Below are positions 25,330 through 35,138 of a stretch of 64,000 nt of DNA, one piece after another. The notes under the pieces are model-generated. The model was not told where the DNA came from. It saw only the letters and a list, made by a program, of their open reading frames with translations, and searched no databases. The stretch is taken from assembly GCF_009720625.1 (NCBI RefSeq), contig NZ_CP046266.1:3419501-3483500 (forward strand), in the 5' to 3' direction. This stretch comes from Metabacillus sediminilitoris. GTDB lineage: Bacteria > Bacillota > Bacilli > Bacillales > Bacillaceae. Every line of letters starts with the position of its first letter. Position 1 is the first letter of the stretch. The position numbers and the translations under genes are program-made.

Positions 25330-25672
25330 TTGATAAATCTCCTTTACTATCTATTCTCGTCCAACGATTTTTGTCTCTTGTTTGAAATTTATTCATAACA
25401 AGATCATGTGCTTTTTCTAAATCTATGTTTAATGAATTAGCTAGGCAGATCAGAACAAATAAGACATCACCTAGTTCTTCTTCAATTTCCTTCTCTTCTT
25501 CAGAAGCTTTTTTAGGCTTCTCACCATAATAATGATTGATTTCTCTAGCTAGTTCTCCAACTTCTTCTGTAATACGTGCCATCATTGCAAGTGGCGAGAA
25601 ATATCCTTCTTTAAATCCACTTATGTATTGATCAACTTCTTTTTGAAGTTCTTGCATCGACTTCTGCTTCAT
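25316..25672 (-). CDS. ypjD: MazG-like nucleotide pyrophosphohydrolase YpjD
   Basis: A 118-residue all-alpha NTP pyrophosphohydrolase. The metal-binding pattern is visible as [17 protein letters not shown] followed by [18 protein letters not shown] (EExxE then ExxD). It probably hydrolyses non-canonical nucleoside triphosphates. The ATG at 25672 follows GAGGTGA; the longer form lacks a ribosome site. It is the first gene of the long ypjD-dapB-mgsA-bshB1-bshA-cca-birA cluster. Confidence 0.88.
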   Translation of the reverse strand: MKQKSMQELQKEVDQYISGFKEGYFSPLAMMARITEEVGELAREINHYYGEKPKKASEEEKEIEEELGDVLFVLICLANSLNIDLEKAHDLVMNKFQTRDKNRWTRIDSKGDLSNGRD

Positions 25673-25856
25673 CTGTATCACCTCACATACTTTACTCTTC
25701 AATGTTAGCTAATCAATCAACGTTTTACAATTATTTCGACATCATTTTTTCAAAATTTGCATCTTGACATTCTTTTGAGTTTACGAATTTATCTTTTCAC
25801 ATAAAAAAATTGATCATAATCAATTCATCCTTTTGATAAAAATAATGATCAAACAA

Positions 25857-25881
25857 AAAAGGTTAGAATTAAATCTAACCT
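25857..25881 (-). terminator. Terminator after ypjB
   Basis: On the minus strand AGGTTAGA pairs with TCTAACCT and is followed by TTTTTTG, immediately after the ypjB stop. Confidence 0.8.
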
Positions 25882-25886
25882 AATCT

Positions 25887-26678
25887 TTATTCTTTATTAA
25901 TTTCCCGTTTCTCTATTCTAGCTTTTTCTGCACGATATTTTCTAAAGCCAGCATATGACAATGATAATAATATAACACTTCCCGTTGATATCATTACCCA
26001 TAACAACGAAGGATCTGCTTCATCTTCTTTCACCCGCTCGAAAAGGGCCTTTAATTCTTCTTCCATTATGGCCAGTTGTTTAAAACGACTAGTTTCTGAG
26101 ATTTCTTGAAACAATCGATCCTCTACTAATGAAATATGAGCATCCATCTGTTTAACTCGCTGACTATCTAAATCTACCTGTATGCTTGGATAAATCACTT
26201 CGTATAATGATAAGAATTGATTCCAATCATGCTGAAAGGATTGATTGTCACCTTCAACGACATCATTTTTCATTTGCGTGAAAGTTTCCATAATAGACGA
26301 TTCCATAGAACCCCATAAAGGTTGATGTTCAGATACCATAGCATCGACAACTAGTCGAAACTTAGTTAATGATCGAACTTTCTCATTTGTGCTGACCTTT
26401 TCATCCCGCAATATATCTTTTGCATTTTTGTGAGTGCTTGTTATTGTTCTTAAATGATCAACTGAAATATTTTCATTTTCAAGTGGGAGCTCTTTAAATT
26501 TCACTGCAAAGTAATCGAGTAATTGGGCCGACTCGTTAAAACGTTCCTGCTTTGCTAGTTGTAACGCTGTATCAGAAATCTCATTTAAAGATTCCCAGTC
26601 ATATGCTTCTTCTCCAAGTGCTGGTTTCATGTAGATCAGCAACATACTAATCATAATTGCGGCTATCCATTTCTTCAT
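25887..26678 (-). CDS. ypjB: Sporulation protein YpjB
   Basis: A 263-residue protein (264 in B. subtilis) with an N-terminal signal peptide (MKKWIAAIMISMLLIYMKPA), a long helical extracytoplasmic part and a C-terminal membrane span (SLLWVMISTGSVILLSLSYA) followed by a basic tail. It is annotated as sporulation-associated in Bacillus; the biochemical role is unknown. It lies downstream of ypjA and ends at a terminator. Confidence 0.85.
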   Translation of the reverse strand: MKKWIAAIMISMLLIYMKPALGEEAYDWESLNEISDTALQLAKQERFNESAQLLDYFAVKFKELPLENENISVDHLRTITSTHKNAKDILRDEKVSTNEKVRSLTKFRLVVDAMVSEHQPLWGSMESSIMETFTQMKNDVVEGDNQSFQHDWNQFLSLYEVIYPSIQVDLDSQRVKQMDAHISLVEDRLFQEISETSRFKQLAIMEEELKALFERVKEDEADPSLLWVMISTGSVILLSLSYAGFRKYRAEKARIEKREINKE

Positions 26679-26786
26679 CCTTGTCCCCCCTACAACTTCT
26701 ATTAAAAAAAGTATGTTGAAATGGACAAGGTTAGACCAATATTTTCGTACAAAAAAATGATTGTTACATGTAGAAAGCCTAGATAT

Positions 26787-27389
26787 TTATCTAGACTTAG
26801 GAAGACTTAATTGTTTCGCACGTTTATCAATAACTAAATAATAAGCAATCAATAGAGAAATGACGCTTAACCAAAATGTAAAATATCCAACTTGATTGAT
26901 ATAATCCATTATGACACTGTATCTTGGCATCATTCCAAATACATAATCAATTACATCATTATGAAAAGTCCAAACGGCTGCAAGCAGCAAATGCCAGACT
27001 TTAAAGCGGTAATATGGTGCATAAAGTAAACCTTGAATGGCCATACCAAAATGTGATGCAATTAACATATAACTTTCCCATGGTAAACTGCCATTAATCA
27101 TTAATACAAGAATATTCATAATGACTGCCCAAATTCCATATTTAAAAAGAGTAACAATTGCTAGTGCTTCAATTATTGGAAAGTTTTTGTGCATTAAAAA
27201 TCCAACCAATACAATAAAGAAAAATAGGCTGGCAGTAGGGCTATCAGGAACAAATATGTAAAAATGGGCAGGCGTATCTGCTAATTGATATCGATACCAA
27301 TAGTAGCCATATGCAGTCCCGAAAAAGTTTATTAACGTCAGGATTATTAAAAAAGGTTTTTGACCTAAAGCATATTGAAATATTTTCAT
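26787..27389 (-). CDS. ypjA: DUF1405 integral membrane protein YpjA
   Basis: A 200-residue protein with about five membrane-spanning segments, for example LIILTLINFFGTAYGYYWYR, SLFFFIVLVGFLMH and VGYFTFWLSVISLLIAYYLV. It matches the YpjA family of unknown function, located next to qcrC in Bacillus. Between it and qcrC lies a nested GC-rich repeat (27506-27731), which is not found there in B. subtilis as far as I know. Confidence 0.82.
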   Translation of the reverse strand: MKIFQYALGQKPFLIILTLINFFGTAYGYYWYRYQLADTPAHFYIFVPDSPTASLFFFIVLVGFLMHKNFPIIEALAIVTLFKYGIWAVIMNILVLMINGSLPWESYMLIASHFGMAIQGLLYAPYYRFKVWHLLLAAVWTFHNDVIDYVFGMMPRYSVIMDYINQVGYFTFWLSVISLLIAYYLVIDKRAKQLSLPKSR

Positions 27390-27505
27390 TTTTCACTCAC
27401 CAAATCTAAATTATTTATAGCCTATCAACATTCATTTTCAAAAATTAAACTAAGATAAATTAACTAAAACTTAGTAATTCTAACTACTTTGCTCTCAATT
27501 TTTAC

Positions 27506-27731
27506 AAAAGGCTGTTTTCACAAACTTTGTGGCTATTTACAAGTAGTGCAATATGGTTGATTGCAGCGAGAGATGCTCGCTTTTTAGCGGGGCTGGCGGT
27601 GAGCCTCCTCGGCGTAAACGGCTGCATGAGTCTCACCTGTTCCGCTGCTCCCGCAGGAGTCTCGCACTTCTGCTCCAATCAACCTTATATAGTTATCGTT
27701 TAAAAGCAACAATCTCTTAGAAAAGAGCCTT
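27506..27731. repeat. Nested palindromic element with GC-rich core (copy 1)
   Basis: The outer arms are an imperfect inverted repeat, GGCTGTTTTCACAAACTTTG on the left and AACAATCTCTTAGAAAAGAGCC on the right in shortened form. Inside, a GC-rich unit (27556-27683) begins GTTGATTG and ends CAATCAAC, with CTCCCGCAGGAGTCTCGCA near its right end. A second copy with the same nesting is at 36415-36652. The core is much richer in G and C than its surroundings. No gene inside. Confidence 0.75.
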
Positions 27732-27736
27732 ACAAA

Positions 27737-27762
27737 AAAAAGCTGACTATTGTCAGCTTTTA
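27737..27762 (-). terminator. Terminator of the qcrABC operon
   Basis: AAAGCTGAC pairs with GTCAGCTTT and on the minus strand is followed by TTTTTTTG. It begins at the qcrC stop codon. Confidence 0.85.
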
Positions 27763-28527
27763 TTTTGAAGTAACACCAGAGATAAACTCTGAAAGAACTT
27801 TTAATTGATCATCTGTTCCTTTGAAAACGCCTGCAGGCATTGCTCCTTGACCATTTTTAGCAATATCTGCAATTTTATCTGGCTCTAATCCATTATCAAC
27901 GAGAGCTTTACCTGCAGCCCCACCTTCTAGATTATCACCATGACAAGAGATGCAGCCTTGCTCTTTATAGATTGCATAACCCTCAGATGATGTGTCAATA
28001 TCTGCTTCAGCTTTGATTTTCCCCTGTTCAGCAGCTGCTTCCCAATCATGTGTCGCAACTGATTCATATGTTAAGTAGAATGTAGCAGCCACACCAAGAA
28101 TCATCATCCCTACAGCAACCGGTCGTTTTGCAGGACGACGATGTGGTCCGCGATCTAGGAATGGAGCTAACATTAACGCACCAAATGCTAATCCAGGTAT
28201 TACGATAGCACCAATAACCGTATATGGACCTGATGCAAATGAATATTTTAACAATTGGTATAAAAATAAGAAATACCAGTCTGGTAATGGAATATAACCA
28301 GCATCAGTAGGGTCTGCCACACGCTCAAGCGGCGATGGATGGGCTACTGTTAAACATAAAAAGCCAATTAAGAAAACAGCACCTACTAACCACTCTTTTA
28401 AAAGGAAGTTAGGCCAGAACGCTTCTGTCTTCCCTGGATATTCCGAATAGTCCTTTGGAATATTTGGTTTTCTCTCTGCTGGAATACGAGAGTCGCCAAC
28501 AAATTTCATACCTTTTCCGCGATGCAT
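27760..28527 (-). CDS. qcrC: Menaquinol:cytochrome c reductase cytochrome b/c subunit QcrC
   Basis: A 255-residue fusion typical of Bacillus. The N-terminal part is the subunit IV-like half of cytochrome b (PLPDWYFLFLYQLLKYSF and further membrane spans), and the C-terminal part is a c-type cytochrome with one haem site, CISCH in KEQGCISCHGDNLEGG, and a distal methionine candidate in GQGAMPAGVF. It is anchored in the cell membrane and passes electrons from menaquinol to cytochrome c. AAGGAGG precedes its ATG. Confidence 0.95.
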   Translation of the reverse strand: MHRGKGMKFVGDSRIPAERKPNIPKDYSEYPGKTEAFWPNFLLKEWLVGAVFLIGFLCLTVAHPSPLERVADPTDAGYIPLPDWYFLFLYQLLKYSFASGPYTVIGAIVIPGLAFGALMLAPFLDRGPHRRPAKRPVAVGMMILGVAATFYLTYESVATHDWEAAAEQGKIKAEADIDTSSEGYAIYKEQGCISCHGDNLEGGAAGKALVDNGLEPDKIADIAKNGQGAMPAGVFKGTDDQLKVLSEFISGVTSK

Positions 28528-28601
28528 AAATTCCCCTCCTTACTAAGGTGGTCTCCGATATTATTTCGTTTATATCGTAATAGTTCTTTTGCATTTTAAT
28601 C

Positions 28602-29276
28602 TTATAGCGGTCCTGAAATACCTTGCTTACGTATCATGACAAAGTGAGCTGCCATTAAGCCGAAAAGTGCAGCTGGAAGGAAGAATACATGGATAGCAAA
28701 GAAACGTGTAAGTGTTTGAGCACCTACGATTTCAGGGTGACCTGATAATAATGTTTTAACAGTTGGTCCAATTAATGGTACCGATTCTGCTATTTGTAAT
28801 GTAACCTTTGTTGCGAATAACGCTTTCATATCCCAAGGTAGTAAATAACCCGTTAAACCTAAACCTAGCATAATAAAGAATATAAGTACGCCCACGATCC
28901 AGTTTAGTTCACGTGGTTTTTTATACGCTCCTTGGAAGAAAACGCGCAACGTATGTAAGAACATCATAACAATGACTAAACTTGCACCCCAGTGGTGCAT
29001 ACCACGTACAATTTGACCAAAAGCTACTTCATTTTGTAAATAAAAAACGGATTCCCATGCATTTTTAATATCTGGCACATAATACATCGTTAAAAACATA
29101 CCAGAAAGAACTTGAATAACTGTAACGAAGAATGTCAGTCCACCAAAGCAATAAACAAAGGCAGAAAAATGGTGTGCTGGGTTTACGTGTTCAGGAACTT
29201 CATGGTCAGCAATATCGCGCCACATCGGCGTAATATCTAATCGTTCATCAACCCAATCATAAATTTTGTTAAGCAA
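28602..29276 (-). CDS. qcrB: Menaquinol:cytochrome c reductase cytochrome b subunit QcrB
   Basis: A 224-residue cytochrome b6-type subunit with four membrane spans. Haem-ligating histidines appear in RGMHHWGASLVIVMMFLHTL and FFAIHVFFLPAALFGLMAAH. It starts at TTG 29276, nine bases after GGGGAGG, which lies inside the end of qcrA; translation of the two is tightly linked. It works with QcrA and QcrC in the bc complex. Confidence 0.95.
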   Translation of the reverse strand: MLNKIYDWVDERLDITPMWRDIADHEVPEHVNPAHHFSAFVYCFGGLTFFVTVIQVLSGMFLTMYYVPDIKNAWESVFYLQNEVAFGQIVRGMHHWGASLVIVMMFLHTLRVFFQGAYKKPRELNWIVGVLIFFIMLGLGLTGYLLPWDMKALFATKVTLQIAESVPLIGPTVKTLLSGHPEIVGAQTLTRFFAIHVFFLPAALFGLMAAHFVMIRKQGISGPL

Positions 29277-29280
29277 TAGA

Positions 29281-29790
29281 TTACGCCTCCCCTCGTGGTT
29301 TTGCTTTACCTAAGAATAAATAACCGTCCTTAACTGCTTGATCATAAACATCTAGCGGAGCAATTGGCGGTGTTCCCGGAATGTTTGTACCATCTTTTTC
29401 ATATCTTCCATAGTGACATGGACAGAAAAATTGGTTTGGGTTAGACGGATCATTATTCCAACCTACAGTACAGCCTAAATGTTTACAAATTGGTGATAGC
29501 GCTGTAATTTTGTCGCCATTTTTGAAAACCCATGCTGATCTTGTTTCTTCTGATTCGTACCAAGCATCTTTTTGTTTGATTTTAAAGTCAAAGCGTTGAG
29601 GTTCTTCAGTCAGTTCGTCCACCTTGACAACTTGTACTAAATCTGTTTCTTCTGCTGGTCGGAGCACAGGGTCAAGTGCAAAGCGAACCATTGGCATTAG
29701 CATACCTGCAGCCATGAAACCGCCTACACCCGTAAGCGTGTAGTTCAAGAATTGACGTCTAGAAACTCGATGTTTTTTCTCGCTCATCAT
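29281..29790 (-). CDS. qcrA: Menaquinol:cytochrome c reductase Rieske iron-sulfur subunit QcrA
   Basis: A 169-residue Rieske protein. The N-terminus has a twin-arginine-like signal anchor (KKHRVSRRQFLNYTLTGVGG). The [2Fe-2S] ligands are in CKHLGCTVGW and CPCHYGRYEKDG. The protein is exported and faces the outer side of the membrane. It is the first gene of qcrABC; two consecutive ATGs follow the ribosome site. Confidence 0.95.
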   Translation of the reverse strand: MMSEKKHRVSRRQFLNYTLTGVGGFMAAGMLMPMVRFALDPVLRPAEETDLVQVVKVDELTEEPQRFDFKIKQKDAWYESEETRSAWVFKNGDKITALSPICKHLGCTVGWNNDPSNPNQFFCPCHYGRYEKDGTNIPGTPPIAPLDVYDQAVKDGYLFLGKAKPRGEA

Positions 29791-29932
29791 TTTCCCCCCT
29801 CTATCTTAAGCTCAGTCCGTTAAAGGACATACGGAAAAGACATATAAAACTAGGACATTCTCATGATATATCAATCTCATCAAGAGGTCAATAAAATCCT
29901 GATTTGTTATCTTGGAAATGAAAGGGTTTTTA

Positions 29933-30385
29933 TTATTTATTCCAAGATTGTAATAAAATGTTCAAAATTTGTTCAACTTGATCCTGCATTAATTTTTTCT
30001 TTAGGTTCTCATCCATATGCTCGAACGGGACTGTAGGCAACCATACAAGGTTCCCTTTTAGCAGTTCACTATTACTTTCCTTAAGTGACTCATCACTTGT
30101 TAAGAAAATAACGTGCTTAAACTCCTGTTGAATGTTAGTTTTCCATTCTATTAAGTTTTCAATCACATTTATTGAATTTTTTAAATAAGATATCGAAGGA
30201 AAAAGATAAACCCTGCCTTTTAGCTGTCTCTCAAGCTCGATCGTTACATGTGTTATATACTCCCCTTTAGAAACAGTCGTTTTAAAATCTGTGTCTAAAC
30301 AAACCGGGATTAATGGAATAACAGCAGTATCGACATATTCCTTTGATTGCTGATAAATATCAAAGTCACTTATAGTCCACTTCAA
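29933..30385 (-). CDS. ypiF: DUF2487 family protein YpiF
   Basis: A 150-residue soluble protein (MKWTISDFDIYQQSKEYVD) matching YpiF in position and length. It contains ITHVTIELERQLKGRVYLFP and VIFLTSDESLKE. It is located directly upstream of qcrA, as in B. subtilis. Function is unknown; the conserved linkage suggests a role with the bc complex, which is inference only. Confidence 0.8.
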   Translation of the reverse strand: MKWTISDFDIYQQSKEYVDTAVIPLIPVCLDTDFKTTVSKGEYITHVTIELERQLKGRVYLFPSISYLKNSINVIENLIEWKTNIQQEFKHVIFLTSDESLKESNSELLKGNLVWLPTVPFEHMDENLKKKLMQDQVEQILNILLQSWNK

Positions 30386-30497
30386 ATTTCTACACCCCCA
30401 CTATTAATGAAATATAGATATATTATAATGTTTGTCTACCTAATTGTTAAATATGAAGTTCAAATTATAGCTATTTTCTTTTTTCTATGCACACAAA

Positions 30498-30528
30498 TAT
30501 ACCCTTCCACGTTTTGTGAAAGGGTATC
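30498..30528 (-). terminator. Probable terminator after ypiB
   Basis: ATACCCTTTCAC and GTGGAAGGGTAT (minus strand) pair with one mismatch around a short loop. The following sequence (ATTTGTG) has only a weak T run. Confidence 0.5.
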
Positions 30529-30651
30529 AAAACAATCGTTTCTACGTTCTTTTTTTTAGCTTCCGTACTTTCTCCATGAATGATGCCGCTTATTATTTTA
30601 AGCTACTATACACGAATAGATAGATGTATGGGAAAGTCGATCAGATCATCA

Positions 30652-31194
30652 TTATTTTTGCAAGTTAATCAATTGTTTCGTTAGCCTTTGAAAGCCCTCT
30701 TTATCTTGACGATCAAGGGCTTCGTCAATTAATTGAAGAAGCTTTTCTTTTTGATACGTTTGCAAGGAGTGCTCAAGGACCTTTTCAGCGACTTCACGGT
30801 CCTTTTCATTCTCGTTTAAATGCTTTGGCATAAATGGATTTGATACTAATACAGCTGCGTATTGAGGGGACTGATAAGCTGATCTAAAATTAAGTTGAAT
30901 AAAAAGTTCTTCGTCTTTATTTAAACGGATATCATGGAAAGATTTTTCCGCATCTGTTGTCATCACATTTTCTTTATAAAAACGGAAAGGAACTTCTTCA
31001 ACACAGTGCGTTGACATGATTATCCCCCTTGGACAGTACTGTGCTTGCTCTACAAAGTGCACTTTTTCCATTAAGGTATCATGACTCATTAAATAATTTA
31101 AAATCCATACACATTCTCTTCTTTTCAGTTGATAATGGTTTAAAAACCACCTGACAAAATCTTTCTTTTCGTGGACAGATACAGGGGCCACCAT
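30652..31194 (-). CDS. ypiB: UPF0302/IDEAL-domain protein YpiB
   Basis: A 180-residue protein, as long as B. subtilis YpiB (179). The N-terminal UPF0302 domain includes [20 protein letters not shown] and [20 protein letters not shown]. The C-terminus is an IDEAL-type helix ([20 protein letters not shown]). Molecular function is uncertain. It follows ypiA on the minus strand. Confidence 0.85.
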   Translation of the reverse strand: MVAPVSVHEKKDFVRWFLNHYQLKRRECVWILNYLMSHDTLMEKVHFVEQAQYCPRGIIMSTHCVEEVPFRFYKENVMTTDAEKSFHDIRLNKDEELFIQLNFRSAYQSPQYAAVLVSNPFMPKHLNENEKDREVAEKVLEHSLQTYQKEKLLQLIDEALDRQDKEGFQRLTKQLINLQK

Positions 31195-31273
31195 ACAATT
31201 CCCTCCTCTGCAATTCAGTTGTTTCTTACATAGTTAATTCCACAAATCGAATTAAATTCCTTCTTTACCCGAC

Positions 31274-32542
31274 TTAAAACTCATCTTCTAATTGTAGCAA
31301 TATCTCGCCAATTTCGACATTTGAAGGGTCTTGCTTAAGAATTTGTTCAAATATCGCCTTAGCTTCTCTTCTACGTCCTTCCTCTAATAGAAAATAACCA
31401 TATTCCTGTAAAAACTCTCGTTGTTCCTTGAAAGAATTATATGCTAGTTGATAATGATTTAATGCCTGTGTATATTCTTCTTTTTGATGATATGCTCTTG
31501 CTAAATTCCAATCAAACTGTGGATCCTCTTCGCCATATTTTTTACTTTCTGAAATAATATCAATGACATCGTCGTATCTTTCATCTTGTAGAAAAACATG
31601 AGATAATGTGATAGCAGCTTCAATATGTCCAGGATCTATCGCAAGTGTTTCACGTAATAATTTTTCAGCTATTTTTATTTCGCCTGATTTTATGGCAATT
31701 TTACCGCCATATAGATACAACTCTTTATTGTATTCATCTGCTTTTATTCCTTCTTGGACAATTTCAAGACTTTCTGATATTAATCCCTCATGCTCATAGG
31801 CCTTTGCTAAATATAAATAAAGAGAAGTATAATGTGGATCAGCCTCTTTCAACTTTGAAAATTGTTGAATAGCTGTTTTAAAATATCCTCCTTGGAACGC
31901 TGTAAATCCATATCCAAATAATGTGTTAAGATCCTCATGTTCACTAATAGCTTCTTTATAATAATCAAGTGACTCTTCAAATTGACCAATCGCACTTAGA
32001 CACTCTGCAAGCCTTTGGCTTATAAATATTCCTGAAATCGACGAATGTTCTTCTTTAACCGTTTCGTAATAAGGGATAGCATGTTTGTATTTTCCTTGAT
32101 GTAAATAAAGTTCCCCTAAAGCGAAATCGATAATACGTTCATGTGGTAATAAGTGCTTTGCTTCTTGTAATTTTTGTTCACTGACTTCCACTAATCCTTG
32201 CATCTGATATAAATCTGCTAATAAAAGGAGTGCTTGTGGATATGCTTCATGATCGATCATTATTGTATTTAATAAATCAATCGCATCCTCCTCTTTTTCC
32301 ATCTCAATAAAAAGTTCTGCTAAAAATAAGGTAATTTGTATTTCATCAGGATAAAGAAAGTGCAGTTCTTCAATAATATCATGTGCTTTATCAATGATTC
32401 CCCATTGATAATATTCTTCTGCTAATTGCAGTTTCTCTTCATCATGAAGTGTAGGCTCTATATTTGCTAATAGATCTAAGCCTTTTTCTGTTTCACCTTT
32501 ATTTACCAGATTAATTCCTTCGATTAATACTGAATTAAACAT
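31274..32542 (-). CDS. ypiA: Tetratricopeptide repeat protein YpiA
   Basis: A 422-residue protein formed almost entirely of about eleven TPR-like helical repeats, for example LAEEYYQWGIIDKAHDIIEE and WNLARAYHQKEEYTQALNHY. TPR proteins are protein-interaction scaffolds; the partner of YpiA is unknown. In B. subtilis aroE (aroA) is directly upstream, whereas here an extra gene (32645-33568) lies between. Confidence 0.88.
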   Translation of the reverse strand: MFNSVLIEGINLVNKGETEKGLDLLANIEPTLHDEEKLQLAEEYYQWGIIDKAHDIIEELHFLYPDEIQITLFLAELFIEMEKEEDAIDLLNTIMIDHEAYPQALLLLADLYQMQGLVEVSEQKLQEAKHLLPHERIIDFALGELYLHQGKYKHAIPYYETVKEEHSSISGIFISQRLAECLSAIGQFEESLDYYKEAISEHEDLNTLFGYGFTAFQGGYFKTAIQQFSKLKEADPHYTSLYLYLAKAYEHEGLISESLEIVQEGIKADEYNKELYLYGGKIAIKSGEIKIAEKLLRETLAIDPGHIEAAITLSHVFLQDERYDDVIDIISESKKYGEEDPQFDWNLARAYHQKEEYTQALNHYQLAYNSFKEQREFLQEYGYFLLEEGRRREAKAIFEQILKQDPSNVEIGEILLQLEDEF

Positions 32543-32644
32543 ATTTATTCCCTTCTTTTTAAACGAATAATTGTAGTTATTGTATCGTATATCTTACATG
32601 TAATGTTTTGCTAATGGCAACTGATATGATTTCATTAAGTATAC

Positions 32645-33568
32645 TTAAAAAGAAGCTGATTGTGGAATAAAACGACCTGAAATAGAAATAAAACTTTCTT
32701 CACCAACACCTGGATTAAAAGTAATATCACCTTTTACATTTATAAGTTTACCTTGATGAGCTGTGAAAGTTGGCACCTGTTCATCATATTGAATCTTTGG
32801 CATACCATTTGTATGATAACGTAAATCATCTAAATTGTACAAATTATAGTTTACTTGTCCACCTACTCGGATATCACCTTTTACAGGATATATACCTAAT
32901 CTCATTAACACATTTTTAGATAAAGGTGCCTTTTCTTCCAAAGGCGTTGAAATCGAGGAAAGACGATTCTCTTTCATAATTTTTTCCCATAGATGCAGGA
33001 TTTTTTGATTTTTATGAGAATCTTTAGGTGGATATAGAATGAGTGTAATTGGATTTGAAAACATGGCATCTCTAATCCAGCCCCATGAAATCGCTTTAAA
33101 TGTATCCTCTTTGTCAGCTTCTATAAAAACGACAGATACATTCTGTTGTTTACATTTTCTTAAAATAGCAGGTGTTAATGAGTGTAGGGGAAGCTTAATA
33201 CCAATATAATAATCAATTGGTGTGTTAATCATTTGATGTCTTTTTTCCTTTAGTTTCGTAGCAAGATCTCGTTCACCCTGAACATCTACTACTGTTAGTA
33301 GTGAAGTACAGCCTTTTTTTAAGTAATGCTGGATCATATATTGTTTGAATTCTTGAAAGTGAAGTAATGTATGAAGAGAAAAATCTAGCATAACATATCC
33401 TGGGGTTAATAAATAAGTGCTCATATCCATTCTCATAAAACGAAAATTTTTCATTGAAGGACGCATAAATTCAATTCTGTCGTGGTTAATTAATAATGAA
33501 GTTTTTTCAACACTATCAGCTTTTAGCAGACTTACATTTTCAATTATATAACTCACTTTACTCCCCAC
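32645..33568 (-). CDS. Amidohydrolase-like protein without visible metal ligands, 307 aa
   Basis: I do not recognise a named family. The N-terminal 65 residues resemble the small beta-sandwich that starts dihydroorotase/NagA-type amidohydrolases and reach LTPGYVMLDFSLH, where the family usually has a PGFIDxHxH metal motif; only one His remains. The C-terminus (GDIRVGGQVNYNLYNLDDLR) resembles the returning beta-sandwich strand GxIxVGxxADxxLxD. The middle (GCTSLLTVVDVQGERDLATK, KQQNVSVVFIEADKED) may be a shortened barrel. It looks like a non-catalytic relative. It is inserted between aroA and ypiA. Confidence 0.6.
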   Translation of the reverse strand: MGSKVSYIIENVSLLKADSVEKTSLLINHDRIEFMRPSMKNFRFMRMDMSTYLLTPGYVMLDFSLHTLLHFQEFKQYMIQHYLKKGCTSLLTVVDVQGERDLATKLKEKRHQMINTPIDYYIGIKLPLHSLTPAILRKCKQQNVSVVFIEADKEDTFKAISWGWIRDAMFSNPITLILYPPKDSHKNQKILHLWEKIMKENRLSSISTPLEEKAPLSKNVLMRLGIYPVKGDIRVGGQVNYNLYNLDDLRYHTNGMPKIQYDEQVPTFTAHQGKLINVKGDITFNPGVGEESFISISGRFIPQSASF

Positions 33569-33779
33569 CTTCTTTCCTCTTAAGACAAGCTATGAGTGAA
33601 GGTGATAAAATATGCTAATAAATTTCGGATGATTGAAGAAAGGCCTCTTAAAAGGGTCATAGTGATTCAACATGAGATTGTCCTAAATTCGAATTTACGA
33701 TAGGTTGTCCTTTATTCAAATTTAAAACAACTCTCATTTGAATCAATCTACGTTTAAGATTTGCATTATTTTGAACCTA
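33569..33779. other. Intergenic region after aroA with long imperfect inverted repeat
   Basis: GATTCAAATGAGAGTTG and CAATCTCATGTTGAATC (minus strand) can pair across about 50 bases that include two similar AGGACAA strings. There is no T run; its role as a terminator is uncertain. Confidence 0.4.
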
Positions 33780-35075
33780 TTATTTTGATAATAATGCTAA
33801 ATGATCAAAAAAGTTTGGGTATGATACTTCAATAGCCTTTGCATCATATAATGTAATCGCGTCTTGAGTAATACAAGAAGCAACTGCTAGCATCATGCCA
33901 ATTCGATGATCACCATGACTTGAAACTGTTGCATTACCTACTAATTTCGTTTTACCAGTTATGATCATACCATCATCAGTGCCTTTTATTGTTGCACCGA
34001 TTTTTGATAGTTCACCTACAACTGTATCGATACGATTTGTTTCCTTCACTTTAAGTTCACTTGCATCTTTAATGATCGTTTCACCTTCAGCTTGTGTGGC
34101 AAGTAAAGCAATGACAGGGATTTCGTCAATTAGCTTTGGAATCAAGTCCCCACTTATCGTAGTTCCTTTTAAAGACGATGTTTTTATTACAATATCAGCA
34201 ATTGGCTCAAAAGCATCCTCTTTATGTGGGATAATTTCAATAGATGCTCCCATCATTTTTAACACATCAAGAATTCCAGTTCTTGTTGGATTTATCCCTA
34301 CATTTTTAAGGATGATCTCACTATTTGGTACAATAGCTCCTGCTACAAGGAAAAAAGCAGCAGATGAAATATCTCCTGGTACAAATATATTTGTCGCGGT
34401 TAAACTTTGGCCGCCTTTTACTGTTGCAGAGATTTCATCTTCTTTAACTTCAACACCAAATGCCCGTAACATACGTTCAGTATGATCTCTGGATTTATGC
34501 GGTTCTATCACTGTAGTTTCTTCCTGATTTGTTTTTAATCCAGCTAAAAGAATCGCAGATTTAACTTGTGCACTAGCAACTGGTGATTCATATTTTATAC
34601 CATGTAATTCTCCACCGCGAATAGCTAATGGTGTAAATTGTCCATTTTCTCTTCCATCAATTTTAGCTCCCATTAACCTTAATGGTTTTGTCACTCTGGC
34701 CATTGGTCGTTTGGCAATTGACTCATCACCGATAATACATGAATGGAATGACGATCCAGCTAAAATCCCCATCATTAATCTTGTCGTTGTTCCAGAGTTG
34801 CCAACATCTAAAATGGATGAAGGTTCTACTAAACCATCGTAGCCTTTTCCTTCAACTGTAACCGTACCTTCTTGAATGTCGATTGAAACACCCATCTTCC
34901 GAAAACAATCTACAGTACTTAAACAATCAGCACCCATTAAAAAATTTGTGATTACTGTTTTACCGTTTGCAAGTGACCCAAACATTACTGCTCGATGTGA
35001 AATCGATTTATCCCCTGGTACTTCAATCGTACCAGCCAAGTTATTTACATTTGATAATTTCTTTTGTTCCGACAT
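33780..35075 (-). CDS. aroA: 3-phosphoshikimate 1-carboxyvinyltransferase (EPSP synthase)
   Basis: A 431-residue enzyme of the shikimate pathway (named aroE in B. subtilis). Phosphoenolpyruvate and shikimate-3-phosphate binding segments are visible: [39 protein letters not shown], and the C-terminal [16 protein letters not shown]. It acts just before chorismate synthase. It is 63 bases downstream of tyrA and probably co-transcribed with it. Confidence 0.96.
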   Translation of the reverse strand: MSEQKKLSNVNNLAGTIEVPGDKSISHRAVMFGSLANGKTVITNFLMGADCLSTVDCFRKMGVSIDIQEGTVTVEGKGYDGLVEPSSILDVGNSGTTTRLMMGILAGSSFHSCIIGDESIAKRPMARVTKPLRLMGAKIDGRENGQFTPLAIRGGELHGIKYESPVASAQVKSAILLAGLKTNQEETTVIEPHKSRDHTERMLRAFGVEVKEDEISATVKGGQSLTATNIFVPGDISSAAFFLVAGAIVPNSEIILKNVGINPTRTGILDVLKMMGASIEIIPHKEDAFEPIADIVIKTSSLKGTTISGDLIPKLIDEIPVIALLATQAEGETIIKDASELKVKETNRIDTVVGELSKIGATIKGTDDGMIITGKTKLVGNATVSSHGDHRIGMMLAVASCITQDAITLYDAKAIEVSYPNFFDHLALLSK

Positions 35076-35138
35076 GTTTCCACCTCTATTATGACAATTT
35101 AATGCTTATTGATAAGGTTTCTATTCATCTTACCATTT

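Noticed and set aside
33961..34485. 174-codon plus-strand frame opposite aroA
   Set aside because: Mirror of a conserved enzyme gene; Ser/Ile/Pro-rich translation typical of antisense frames.
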